A DNA stretch of 64,000 nucleotides from Acidobacteriota bacterium (GTDB lineage Bacteria > Acidobacteriota > Thermoanaerobaculia > Multivoradales > Multivoraceae), in NCBI GenBank assembly GCA_029263415.1, contig JAJCXN010000004.1:1-64000 (forward strand), read 5' to 3'. The position numbers were made by a program, and so were the translations under genes. Shown piece by piece: positions 1-7,875 of the stretch. The notes below the pieces were generated by a model, which did not search any database, was not told the origin of the DNA, and was given only the letters and a program-made list of their open reading frames with translations. Each line of letters starts with the position of its first letter. Position 1 is the stretch's first letter.

Positions 1-40
1 GCAGTCTCCTCATCAGAAGTACCTGCTCGTTGTGAATCAT
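1..40 (-). CDS. Putative IstA-like transposase, first 13 codons only
   Basis: An ATG at 38-40 on the minus strand is preceded by AGGAGG with an 8-base gap, a very good ribosome binding site, and the frame is open to the window edge. The visible residues are MIHNEQVLLMRRL, which would fit the start of the N-terminal helix-turn-helix of an IS21 IstA transposase, but thirteen residues cannot prove a family. The assignment rests mainly on the terminal repeats just upstream. It could be any small ORF. Confidence 0.35.
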   Translation of the reverse strand, partial: MIHNEQVLLMRRL

Positions 41-70
41 CCCGAGATCCTCCTCGGGTACAACTTTCAC

Positions 71-2101
71 TCAGCGAACAGGAGCCGCGGGACCGGCCAT
101 TCTAATTGGCGCGACCGGCCAAAGTAATTGTCGCGGAACAAGCGCGGATCCGCTGGGTTGTTCCTCGCTTTGCCTGAGTAGCTGCTCGATGAAACTGCTT
201 GCGGAATGCGGGTTCGCCTCGGCCATGGCTAGGACTGCGACTTCATGCCATTGATCGTTGCCAGTACTATCCAATAGCAGGCCCCAGTCTTCCTGCCGCA
301 CGATTTCGAGAGCTGCTAGGTACTCCTGGAACGTCCGGTGCACAAAATCTAGTCCGCTGGTGCCGCTTCTCCGGACGAGGCCGCTTCGCTCGAGCAGAGC
401 CGACAGAACGGGTTCTGCATCAGGCTCCCCGAGTTGAAGGTTCATTTGGGTTAGTTGCGGAAGTACCCGCGCCCGGGCCGCAGCTTCCTCTACCGAGGTG
501 TAGCCATTCCTGACCATCCAATATGCTAAGTCTTGGACGAGCAAACGCTTTTGTGAGTATGAGAAGGTCGCGAGGTCATCTGCGGGAAGACCCCGGTCTT
601 TGTCTCGTCTCTCCAGCAGCATGCTGACGCAGTGCTCGTAGAGTTCGTTGCGGTTTGTTGGGAGATCCATGTTGCGGCGGTAGGAGAGTGCACAGAGCAT
701 TGCGCAGAGCAGCGGATTAGAGCCGATTGAGGAAAGAGCGGGTTCGTCAGAGATTCTCGTGAGGAGGCGTTGCTCGAAAACGGCAGCGTCCTCTTCGGTC
801 TCGATGCCAGTGCCCACCAGGATCTTGCGATGCCAGTACTGGATCAATTGAGTTCGCGTAGCGACGCTGAGTGGTGCAACTGAAAAGCATGGCAAGCCTT
901 TGGGCCGTCGAACGCTTCCCGCGCCACTAAAGACCCCTGGCCGGCTGGCTAGCACCAACCCGGCCTCCGGGTAGAAGTCCATCAGGCCCCGAATCCAATC
1001 GAGAACCTGAGTTCGGCCGTCCGGTGGCACCTCATCGAGACCGTCTATGAGAATTAGGGCTCTGCCGCTCTTGAGCGCCTCCTCCACCCAAGGAAATTCG
1101 AGTGAATCTGCCACTTCAGGCAGGGACGCTCGTATACCCTCGGAGAGTGAAAGCGAACTTCGATCCATGGCTCGGAGTTCGAGGAGGAAGGGTACTCGGC
1201 CGCCTAGGAATGACAGCTCAGCAGGCAGATCGCCAGCCGCCGTCTTTACTGCGAGCCATCGGAGAATCGTTGTCTTGCCCGAACCTGCCTCCCCAACAAT
1301 GCACAAGCGCCCGTCGCGAGGTATGGCCTCGGGGAGAGGGGTCGGTTCGCGTTCTTCGGACGCGACCTGGAGAGACACGTAGGCCAACTCTAGTGAGTAG
1401 CGCTTGAGAGAGTGTGCTACATCGACTCCAAGTAGCTCTAGCTGGTTGAAGCGCCGGGCAACTGCCGCGCGGTAGCCAAACTCGAAATCGCCGGAAGGGT
1501 CCCCGCCAGGTGCTTCTGCCCGCGGCAAAACCGCAGAGATCGTCTCAAGGTCGTCGAGCACTTTGGACAGCTGGCTGCAGGCCAGTTGGGTCCTCTCCAG
1601 CAGGACTCTTGCTGTCGCGTTGGTGAACTGTGGCATCGCGCTGGAGAGGTCGATTGTGCATACAGCGGCTAAGGACACACAGCGGCGAAACAGCTCGCGC
1701 TCAGATTGGGTGAGATCGCTGCACAAATCCGGGTGTTTCTCCTGAACGTGAGAAACGACCTTCTCGGGATCGTAGTCTGCCTTCACCAGCGAGGTCGGTG
1801 TCAAGCAGCCCTTTGCGAGCGCCGCTACTAGTGCCTGAAGTACCGCTTCCTGAGAAGACGGCGCGAGGTAGCTTTGGTCTACCTCCTGGTGGATCCGTTT
1901 TGCGACGCGCCGCTCGAGGTTTTCGATCTCTGACTGGGAGTCGGCGGCTTCGAAAAAGTCGAGTCCCTTGTTCTTCAAGACGTCGATCAATGCGCTTCCG
2001 GCCACCTGATAGGCGTTCTCTTGTGGACCTTTGACCGCTGCATGGAACAGTCCCTTGCAGATGGAAGCGCCGACTGCTATGGCCAGCAACTCTACGGACA
2101 C
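71..2101 (-). CDS. NACHT-domain NTPase (STAND), 3' end interrupted
   Basis: Seen (numbered from GTG 2101): an N-terminal helical region of about 260 residues, then Walker A GEAGSGKTT at 270-278 and Walker B ALILIDGLDEVP at 348-359, followed by the alpha-helical NACHT-associated region. A motif ending in RYSLELAYVSLQV just before the P-loop is typical of bacterial NACHT proteins. Known: bacterial NACHT proteins are signal-transducing NTPases and many protect against phages through a C-terminal sensor. Here the last 22 codons fall in the putative IS end (71-140), so the sensor region after the first HEAT-like helices is probably lost. The frame is open up to 2275, but those extra N-terminal 58 residues are Arg/His-rich and unlike protein; GTG 2101 has AGGG just upstream and is preferred. 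It stands alone and is divergent from the DUF4365 gene. Probably inactive or altered. Confidence 0.8.
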   Translation of the reverse strand: MSVELLAIAVGASICKGLFHAAVKGPQENAYQVAGSALIDVLKNKGLDFFEAADSQSEIENLERRVAKRIHQEVDQSYLAPSSQEAVLQALVAALAKGCLTPTSLVKADYDPEKVVSHVQEKHPDLCSDLTQSERELFRRCVSLAAVCTIDLSSAMPQFTNATARVLLERTQLACSQLSKVLDDLETISAVLPRAEAPGGDPSGDFEFGYRAAVARRFNQLELLGVDVAHSLKRYSLELAYVSLQVASEEREPTPLPEAIPRDGRLCIVGEAGSGKTTILRWLAVKTAAGDLPAELSFLGGRVPFLLELRAMDRSSLSLSEGIRASLPEVADSLEFPWVEEALKSGRALILIDGLDEVPPDGRTQVLDWIRGLMDFYPEAGLVLASRPGVFSGAGSVRRPKGLPCFSVAPLSVATRTQLIQYWHRKILVGTGIETEEDAAVFEQRLLTRISDEPALSSIGSNPLLCAMLCALSYRRNMDLPTNRNELYEHCVSMLLERRDKDRGLPADDLATFSYSQKRLLVQDLAYWMVRNGYTSVEEAAARARVLPQLTQMNLQLGEPDAEPVLSALLERSGLVRRSGTSGLDFVHRTFQEYLAALEIVRQEDWGLLLDSTGNDQWHEVAVLAMAEANPHSASSFIEQLLRQSEEQPSGSALVPRQLLWPVAPIRMAGPAAPVR
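91..134. repeat. Tandem 22-bp repeat, two imperfect copies
   Basis: Copies lie at 91-112 and 113-134. Both start GACCGGCC, share TAATTG and end CGC, with 18 of 22 positions identical. Known: multiple terminal repeats of about this size bind the transposase in IS21-family elements. They are translated as the last residues of the interrupted NACHT frame, which looks accidental. Confidence 0.7.
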
Positions 2102-2275
2102 ACGTTTCCCTGCGAGGCCTGGGGCGTGGCGCGCAGCCTTCCCAGCTTGGCCGGCGGAGTGATGATGGTGAAGGGTTCGATGGCCGCCATGCCGACTCCT
2201 TTGCAGTTTCCTCGGTAGGGAAGCGGGTGCTCGGAGACTACTCAGGGCCGCGGCCTCTTGGCAAGCGTGGAACAA

Positions 2276-2850
2276 TTGCTAGATCGGAGACAGTTCTCCA
2301 ATGAGCTAGTGGTTCATTGGGCTACCGCGCAACGGCGGTTCGACAACACGCACATGAGGCGAGAGGAGTGGAGAGAACATTTCGGTTTCGGCGAGACGGA
2401 GCGCGAGCTTTCGGTTGGGGCCAGTCTCTCTGCTTTCCTCTGGTGGCAACGGCGCCGAGGGACAAGACGACAATGAAAACGAAAAGGGTGCACCATCCGA
2501 TATGGCGACATACCCTCAAGCGAAAGAAACCCCCGCAACCAAAAGGTGTATGAGTGACTTGGGGCTGGAGTCGAGGAAGCAATTGTTGCTGAAAGGCGCA
2601 AGGATAGAAGACAGAAGTACTCACGGTTCTGCGATTCAATAGGTAATGTGCCGTCATGGCGAGGTCCCTATTCAAGTATCTGCCTTCCCAGTTCGTGGAC
2701 GCTCTTGTGAGGCGGGGACAAGTGCTGGCCAGGAACCTCGCCTACTTCCGGGCACTTGAGGAGGTGCAGCGGGGCGACATGGAGGTGGCGACGCTGCACG
2801 GAAGAACGTCGTCTTAGCCAGGGTCCGGCGAGCAGGCGGACTGCGATACC
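2276..2850. other. Intergenic region between divergent defence genes
   Basis: About 575 bases separate the NACHT gene from the DUF4365 gene. Short ORFs on both strands (for example 2258-2476 and 2314-2601) give compositions unlike protein and are not accepted. The only recognisable item is the broken gene start at 2656-2817. Promoters for both flanking genes must lie here, but no convincing -35/-10 pair was found. Confidence 0.5.
2656..2817 (+). pseudogene. N-terminal remnant of a DUF2971-like gene
   Basis: An ATG at 2656 opens 53 codons beginning MARSLFKYLPSQFVDAL and continuing with ARNLAYFRALEEVQRGD. This matches, from memory, the start of DUF2971-type proteins, which open with an LYKYLP motif and then a conserved RN..YFR.LE..QRGD stretch; those proteins are normally 200-300 residues. 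Here the similarity stops after QRGD and the frame closes soon after, so this looks like a gene truncated by deletion or rearrangement. Family assignment is by recollection of the motif, not by search. It suggests earlier turnover of defence-type genes in this island. Confidence 0.45.
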
Positions 2851-4824
2851 GTGAGAGACCGCGCAACGTCGTTCGCTCCGGCTAGGAGCCCCGAGGAGGA
2901 CTTAGTAGTTTTGCCGAAGCGCCCCGTTCAGCATCAAGTAGAGAATCGCTCGCGACTGATGTTCGAGCAGGTACTTCCTGAAGCGTGGGTATTCCGTCCT
3001 GAAGCACCTGACTACGGGATAGATGGGACGGTCGAAGTATTTGATGGGGAGGGCGCGGCTACCGGTCATCGCTTCTTCGTCCAGCTGAAGGGCACTGCGG
3101 CACCCACCTCGGAGAACCCCAAGGTGAGATTGGCTCGAGAGACTTGCGATTACTACATGTCCCTCGAGTTGCCCGTGTTGGTTGTTCTCACGGATCTGGC
3201 GGGGCAAAGGCTCTTTGCTAAGTGGTTTCACCAGTTTGACCCCTTCTACGGTGGCGTGGGGGAAAAGTGGATCAGGTTCCCATTTGAACCCGAGGATCTT
3301 TGGACAGTCGAGAGTGTCGAGAGGATTGAAGAAGAGCTGGAGGCACTGAGGAGAATTCGAGCCGGGCTGGGGACCCCGCTTACCCTCGGGGTCAAGGTTA
3401 GGGATTCAACCATCGGTGGTCATTCGAGCGCATCGGTACGAGCTGCGCTCCGCGCAGTGTTTTCGTCAAGCCCGGATGTCTTCAAGTGGGTGCCCGGCCC
3501 CGCTCTTGTCTCTATCGAGGTGACCGATACGGAGACGGTGGTTGCTTTGGCCGGAAGATTCTTCGCGACGCTCCATACGCATGGGGACGACTTAGACCTC
3601 GACTTCTTCGCGCCAGACGTGGGCTTGCTCTTGGCCGTAGTCCTGGAACGGGCTGGCCAGACGGCTACAGCCGCGCAAGTAGCTTTGACCTTCGCCGAAA
3701 ACTCCCGGCTTGTTGCCGATCCATGGTTCGGTTTGCATCTGTCGAGGTTGCTTGCTCGGGCTCATCGGGTAAGGGGGGCGCTGGGTCTCTCGAGGCGACT
3801 TCTCGAAGAAGGCCGAGGGTTGGCCACAGCCGACTACCTTCTGGCCGCGTGCTTGAGGGAAAGTGCTAGGCGAAGCAGTAGCGTCAGAGAGTCCATTGAG
3901 CGGTACTTCGAGTGGCGCCAGGGACATGAGCAATCTGTCGGTGAGAATTCCGGCGTGTTCCACTACAACTATGGCAATTTTTTGGCCTCAGTTGATGACC
4001 TGCGTGGCGCGGTACGCGAGTATCGTGCGGCCTACAGACTAGATCTAGGGTACGGGCAGCGGGACTACTTCAGTTACGAGTTGGCTGGCATTCTCTTTCA
4101 GGCGGGGCGGTATCGCCTCTCGCAAGCTCTTTATGCTCGCGCCCTTGAGTTAGGTGCACCGAAGCGTTGTCACGCCCTACGTGGGGATGCGCTACTGCAT
4201 GCGGGCAACTTTGAAGACGCTCTCACAGAGTTCACCGCGTATTTTGAAACGGCCGAAGACGTAGAGGCAGAATGGGTCCTGAAGGCGACCGCCGTACAGC
4301 ATCTTCTGGGCGCGTTGGGTCTGAAGCGGCAGGCACGAAATAGGTTCCCGGCCCTGAGCATCGTTGCTTCTGCAGTGGCGATGGAAACCCCGGACGCATC
4401 TCAGTTCCAGCGAGCGCTAGAGGAAGACGCGATGTGCGCGGCTGCTTGGGCTAATCTGGGTGTAGCGGCCAGTCTCGCCCAGGACCAGAGTGCAGCATTC
4501 ACAGCATTTCTTCTGTCCGCGCTCTTCGATACTTCGAACGCCCGAGCATGGGCGGAGACGATGCTGTTTGGAGTCAGCAGTTCCCAAGAAAACAAAACGC
4601 TAGCTTTGGTTTTCTCTGCGGCGTCGCAAGCGGTTCCGCAAGAGCAGATTGTTGGCGAGCTTGAGGCGTACGTGGAGAGAGGTGCGATCCCGAACACTGT
4701 CGCAAGCGCCATAAGTGATGCTCTAGACGAAGTGAAGAACGCTGAACCTGACCGGCAGAAGGCGCGAGTTCGGATTCTGGGTGAGGAGGGCCAGTACGAG
4801 GCGGTCGAGTTGGAGAGCTGGTGA
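2851..4824 (+). CDS. DUF4365 nuclease-like domain fused to TPR repeats
   Basis: A 657-residue protein with a GTG start at 2851. Residues 27-150 form a DUF4365 domain: E31, the DYGIDG motif with D54 and D58, E62 in TVEV, and Q78-L-K80. These resemble the active-site set of PD-(D/E)xK nucleases. Known: DUF4365 proteins are restriction-endonuclease-like and often sit in defence loci. Residues about 285-600 contain repeated helical pairs (for example GALGLSRRLLEEGRGLATADYL and HYNYGNFLASVDDLRGAVREY) typical of TPR repeats. Inference: a nuclease effector joined to a TPR sensing or scaffolding arm. The stop overlaps a GTG in the frame of the next gene, so the two may be co-expressed. No signal peptide or membrane segment is seen. 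Substrate and trigger are unknown. Confidence 0.75.
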   Translation: MRDRATSFAPARSPEEDLVVLPKRPVQHQVENRSRLMFEQVLPEAWVFRPEAPDYGIDGTVEVFDGEGAATGHRFFVQLKGTAAPTSENPKVRLARETCDYYMSLELPVLVVLTDLAGQRLFAKWFHQFDPFYGGVGEKWIRFPFEPEDLWTVESVERIEEELEALRRIRAGLGTPLTLGVKVRDSTIGGHSSASVRAALRAVFSSSPDVFKWVPGPALVSIEVTDTETVVALAGRFFATLHTHGDDLDLDFFAPDVGLLLAVVLERAGQTATAAQVALTFAENSRLVADPWFGLHLSRLLARAHRVRGALGLSRRLLEEGRGLATADYLLAACLRESARRSSSVRESIERYFEWRQGHEQSVGENSGVFHYNYGNFLASVDDLRGAVREYRAAYRLDLGYGQRDYFSYELAGILFQAGRYRLSQALYARALELGAPKRCHALRGDALLHAGNFEDALTEFTAYFETAEDVEAEWVLKATAVQHLLGALGLKRQARNRFPALSIVASAVAMETPDASQFQRALEEDAMCAAAWANLGVAASLAQDQSAAFTAFLLSALFDTSNARAWAETMLFGVSSSQENKTLALVFSAASQAVPQEQIVGELEAYVERGAIPNTVASAISDALDEVKNAEPDRQKARVRILGEEGQYEAVELESW

Positions 4825-5027
4825 GAGCCCCTTCTGAGGCTCTTCGGGAACGAGGGCCTTCCCCAGGCGAGTTCGCCCGTCCCCGCGCAGATTCCCTTTT
4901 GACCGAGTCCTCATCAGAGAAGGAGCAGGTGTGCGCCGGTCGAGTTGAGCCCTGCAAGGGTAGGTCACTTGTTTGGACGGACAATGGCTCGAACACCGAC
5001 CAGCATTCGGTGCAGCCTCCGCGGCCT

Positions 5028-5051
5028 AAAATGAACGGCGCGGTTCATTTT
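5028..5051. promoter_or_regulatory. Perfect palindrome upstream of MerR-like gene
   Basis: Arms AAAATGAAC (5028-5036) and GTTCATTTT (5043-5051) are exact inverted repeats around a 6-bp GGCGCG centre. The site ends 15 bases before the ATG at 5067. Position and symmetry suit an operator for a dimeric regulator, most simply the adjacent gene's own product. It is AT-rich at both ends in a GC-rich background. No consensus -10/-35 could be assigned around it. Confidence 0.6.
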
Positions 5052-5066
5052 GATAGAGTCTGCAGT

Positions 5067-5894
5067 ATGTCCACGAAAGACACATTCTCGGCCGGCGAAG
5101 CCAAAGAACTGTCCGGTTTGTCCAGCCGCCAGTTGAATGACTGGGAAGCCCGTGGTGCAGTTCAGAGCGAGCGGGCGAAGGCCGGCGAGTGGAGGAAGTT
5201 CACGGCGAAACAAGCGTTTGCTCTCGTGGTCGCCAGCGAACTCAGGCGGGTGTGCCACGTTCCCGTTGGTCAAGTCTCGTGGATTGTGGACTTCATGAAT
5301 CAGGAGAAGGCCAATCATTTTGAAGCTGCCCTGGATCTCATGAAGGCTGGGCTCCACGTGTTTCTCCTGACCGATCTAGAGCGAACGTTCGTGATGGACT
5401 CGGACCTTGAGATCCAAGATTTGATGATGCACGGCTTCTTCCGAACCGAGTCACATAGCTCTCACGTGCTCCTCCGGCTAAACCACCTCGTTAATCGCCT
5501 CTTGGGCCTTAAGGGCATACCACCTTTAGAAGCGTCGCGCGACTTCTACGAGGCGACGATGCGAGGCCGTGCGCAATTGTCCGTGCGCACTCGGGCGGAG
5601 ATGGAAGTCCTGCAGGCGGTTCGAACCGGCGGGTTCGACAAGGTCGAGATCAAGCTGAAGGACGGCAAGGTCACGCAGATTAGTGGAGAGGGCTCCGTCT
5701 CCGCTGCGGATGTTTCTGAGGACGGAGAGGGAGTCACGGTCTTGAATGGAGAAGAGTTCGAAACCGTTACCCTCACAAAGTCAAATGGGCGAGTCACCCA
5801 TGTGAAGCGCCGTGTCCCAAAAAAGTACGGGAAGACGGAAAATGAGGGCACCCTTTTTGTAGTGGCCGTGGGTGAATCTGAGGAAGACAAGTGA
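5067..5894 (+). CDS. MerR-like DNA-binding regulator
   Basis: A 275-residue protein. Residues 7-60 (FSAGEAKELSGLSSRQLNDW then ARGAV and KFTAKQAFALVVASELRRV) form a MerR-type winged helix-turn-helix. The middle is helical and of unknown role; the C-terminal 100 residues are rich in Glu and Val and probably beta-structured. The frame is open from GTG 4821, which overlaps the preceding stop, but the extra 82 residues look non-coding and contain the palindrome, so ATG 5067 is chosen although no strong ribosome binding site precedes it. Context: last gene before the small ORF and recombinase of the island, so it may control either the DUF4365 gene or the recombinase. No metal-binding cysteines are seen, so it is probably not a metal sensor. 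Confidence 0.6.
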   Translation: MSTKDTFSAGEAKELSGLSSRQLNDWEARGAVQSERAKAGEWRKFTAKQAFALVVASELRRVCHVPVGQVSWIVDFMNQEKANHFEAALDLMKAGLHVFLLTDLERTFVMDSDLEIQDLMMHGFFRTESHSSHVLLRLNHLVNRLLGLKGIPPLEASRDFYEATMRGRAQLSVRTRAEMEVLQAVRTGGFDKVEIKLKDGKVTQISGEGSVSAADVSEDGEGVTVLNGEEFETVTLTKSNGRVTHVKRRVPKKYGKTENEGTLFVVAVGESEEDK

Positions 5895-6029
5895 AGAGTT
5901 CATACCGGCAAACGGGTGGCGGCGACAAACCGAACCCATGCTGTTTCAGTAACGAAGATCAACGTGGCGGCGGTAGATGGCTGAGCTACGGTAGGAGGGG
6001 AGTGCTCAGAAAGCACTCCAGGCCGCCCG

Positions 6030-6254
6030 ATGCTCAGCTTGGAAGAGTGCCGAAAGTTTCTCGGTGATGAAGTGCAGGTCAGTGACGAAGAACTAGATCG
6101 CGTCCGCGCAGACCTTTATGGTGTAGCGCTGGCGATAGTTGAACATCTGGCGGCGGGTGTGGAGGAGGCTCCCCTGGGCCCGGCCGCCGAGCCTGCATGG
6201 ACTCCGCAACGCCCGATCCCCATTCGGGTCCCATCCAACAGCAAGGCCGGTTAG
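6030..6254 (+). CDS. Small hypothetical protein before the recombinase
   Basis: A 74-residue ORF. The first 45 residues (MLSLEECRKFLGDEVQVSDE and following) look like a genuine acidic helical protein; the tail is Pro/Ala-rich. It ends 8 bases before the recombinase ATG, so the two are probably co-transcribed. A short helical protein in this position can be an accessory or directionality factor, but nothing in the sequence proves that. Confidence 0.5.
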   Translation: MLSLEECRKFLGDEVQVSDEELDRVRADLYGVALAIVEHLAAGVEEAPLGPAAEPAWTPQRPIPIRVPSNSKAG

Positions 6255-6262
6255 GAAGAACC

Positions 6263-7780
6263 ATGCGGGGAGTCGTCTACGTCCGTGTCTCGACTCAAAG
6301 GCAGGTTGAGAACCTCAGCCTGGCCACGCAGAAAGACGCCTGCGCAAAGTACTGTGTTCGTGAGGGCATCAAGATCGCTCGCTACTTCGAGGAACGCGGG
6401 GAGAGTGCTAAGACCCCCGATCGTCCCGAATTCAACGAGATGCTCGCCTACTGCCGGGAAGCGAAGGTGGAAGTTGTTGTCGTCTACTCCCTGACGCGCT
6501 TCTCGCGGCAAACACACGACCATCAGGTCGTTCGTGCGTATCTGAGCAAGTTCGGAGTGTCGCTCCGTTCTGTGACGGAGCCCTTCGATGGCTCGTCCAG
6601 TGGCAAGCTAATGGAGAACATCCTTTCGTCCTTCGCTCAGTTCGACAATGATGTCCGTGCTGAAAGAACCGCTGCAGGCCTTTCCGCTGCGAAGGAAAGT
6701 GGTCGCTGGCCTCACCCAGCCCCGCTTGGCTACCGGAACCAGGTCGGCGTCATCGAAAAGAACATTGAGCCCGACCCAGAGAAGGCACCCTTAGTCAAAG
6801 AGGCATTCCGTTTGATGGCCACTGGCCGTTTCACACAACGTCAGGTACTCGATCAGGTGCACTCCCTTGGGCTTCGAACCAAAGCCGGGAATCGGTTGAG
6901 CCCTCAGTCATTTGGGGCGCTGTTGAGAAAACCGATTTACGCCGGAATCATCGTCGACGCCCCGACGGGCAGGCGCTTCGAGGGAGCGTTCGAGGGGTTG
7001 GTAGACCCAGCTGATTTTGAGAATACTCAAGCGGTTCTCTCTGGTCGGCGACCGTCTGTAAGGCCGTACCAGAGAAACAACCCGGAGTTCCCTCTCCGCG
7101 TCTTCGTTAGATGCACCCACTGCTCAACGCCGCTGACTGGCAGCAGATCCACCGGACGCTCGAAACAGTATGCGTACTACAGCTGCCGAGCGAAGAAGGC
7201 TGTTTGTCGCGCTCGATTCAACGTCCGCAAAGAAGTGTTGGAAGAGCGGTTCGTCGAACTCTTGGAACAGCTGGTACCAGAGAGGCCCTACATGAACCTG
7301 TTTCGCGAGATCGTCCTCGACACTTGGCGCACGCGTCAAACCGATGCGCGCGGCCTTCGAAGAAAACTCCAGCGCCGAATCCAAGATCTCGAAACTCGAG
7401 AGGAAGAATTGGTCTCAGCGCATCTGCACAAGGGCAACCTCCCGGAAGACACCTACAGCCGCATGATGGGAAAACTCCACCAGGAACTCGCCGAAGCGCG
7501 TTTGGCGGTGCACGACGCGTCCGGGGCGGAACTCGATGTGGAGACCATGCTGGGGTTTGCCGAAACCCTACTTCTGGATGCTCCCAAGCTATGGAAGACG
7601 TTCGACCTCGGACAGAAACAGCGGTTCCAGAAGATCCTGTTTCCGGAGGGGCTGTCCTTTGACGGCGGTTCCTTTGGAACCGCAGCAACTAGCCCAGTAT
7701 TCAGCTACTTGCGGCACTTGAGCGCTAACGAGGAAGGAGTGGTAGCCCGTACGGGATTCGAACCCGTGTTACCGGCGTGA
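6263..7780 (+). CDS. Large serine recombinase (site-specific integrase)
   Basis: A 505-residue protein starting at ATG 6263 after AGGAAG. Residues 3-150 are the resolvase catalytic domain with nucleophile Ser10 in YVRVST, then YSLTRFSR (75-82) and the ERTAAGL helix (134-140). Residues 155-265 match the recombinase DNA-binding domain, and Cys284, 287, 308 and 315 form a zinc ribbon. Residues 360-430 are a coiled coil. Known: such proteins integrate and excise phages and islands. The last 13 residues are encoded antisense within the tRNA-Glu gene, and the stop codon overlaps the anticodon. This suggests that the junction was formed by integration. The open frame extends back to 6197, but ATG 6263 fits the family start. 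Confidence 0.92.
   Translation: MRGVVYVRVSTQRQVENLSLATQKDACAKYCVREGIKIARYFEERGESAKTPDRPEFNEMLAYCREAKVEVVVVYSLTRFSRQTHDHQVVRAYLSKFGVSLRSVTEPFDGSSSGKLMENILSSFAQFDNDVRAERTAAGLSAAKESGRWPHPAPLGYRNQVGVIEKNIEPDPEKAPLVKEAFRLMATGRFTQRQVLDQVHSLGLRTKAGNRLSPQSFGALLRKPIYAGIIVDAPTGRRFEGAFEGLVDPADFENTQAVLSGRRPSVRPYQRNNPEFPLRVFVRCTHCSTPLTGSRSTGRSKQYAYYSCRAKKAVCRARFNVRKEVLEERFVELLEQLVPERPYMNLFREIVLDTWRTRQTDARGLRRKLQRRIQDLETREEELVSAHLHKGNLPEDTYSRMMGKLHQELAEARLAVHDASGAELDVETMLGFAETLLLDAPKLWKTFDLGQKQRFQKILFPEGLSFDGGSFGTAATSPVFSYLRHLSANEEGVVARTGFEPVLPA
7739..7780. other. Probable attachment-site junction at tRNA-Glu
   Basis: The recombinase reading frame runs into the 3' half of the intact tRNA-Glu gene. A site where an integrase gene touches a tRNA 3' end is normally the chromosomal junction of an integrated element. 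The matching junction, expected as a partial tRNA-Glu copy, would lie left of the window. The exact crossover point cannot be read from one junction. Confidence 0.5.
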
Positions 7781-7815
7781 GAGGCCGGCGTCCTAGACCC
7801 CTAGACGAACGGGCC
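7740..7815 (-). tRNA. tRNA-Glu, anticodon CTC
   Basis: The minus-strand sequence folds into a full cloverleaf: acceptor GGCCCGT/ACGGGCT, anticodon arm CCGGC-CTCTCAC-GCCGG with anticodon CTC (rc at 7779-7781), T-arm ACGGG-TTCGAAT-CCCGT, and an encoded CCA at 7740-7742. Pair 1:72 is a G-U wobble instead of G-C. The 3' end faces the serine recombinase. Confidence 0.93.
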
Positions 7816-7846
7816 ACTGAGAGTCTTCAGCGGTCAAGGAAGCGGG

Positions 7847-7875
7847 AATCTACCAAACCGATTGACTACCAGCAA
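7847..7875 (-). promoter_or_regulatory. Candidate promoter for tRNA-Glu
   Basis: On the minus strand TTGCTG (7870-7875) and TAGATT (7847-7852) are separated by 17 bases. Transcription would start about 25 bases before the tRNA 5' end, a usual leader length. Each box has mismatches to the sigma-70 consensus. Confidence 0.35.

Larger units (their letters stand above)
1..140 (-). mobile_element. End of an IS21-family-like insertion sequence
   Basis: On the minus strand the sequence from 140 begins TGTTCCGCGACAATTACTTT and runs into two tandem copies of a 22-bp repeat and then a well-placed ORF start. Known: IS21-family elements have TG...CA termini, multiple terminal repeats inside each end and istA close to one end. 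Seen: all three traits occur here, and the boundary falls inside the coding sequence of a NACHT gene. Inference: the element's istA-proximal end lies at 140 and the rest is left of the window. The target duplication cannot be checked because the other end is absent. Confidence 0.5.

Noticed and set aside
2258-2642. Several overlapping short frames on both strands
   Set aside because: Compositions rich in Arg/Ser/Cys with no family pattern and no ribosome binding site; treated as non-coding.
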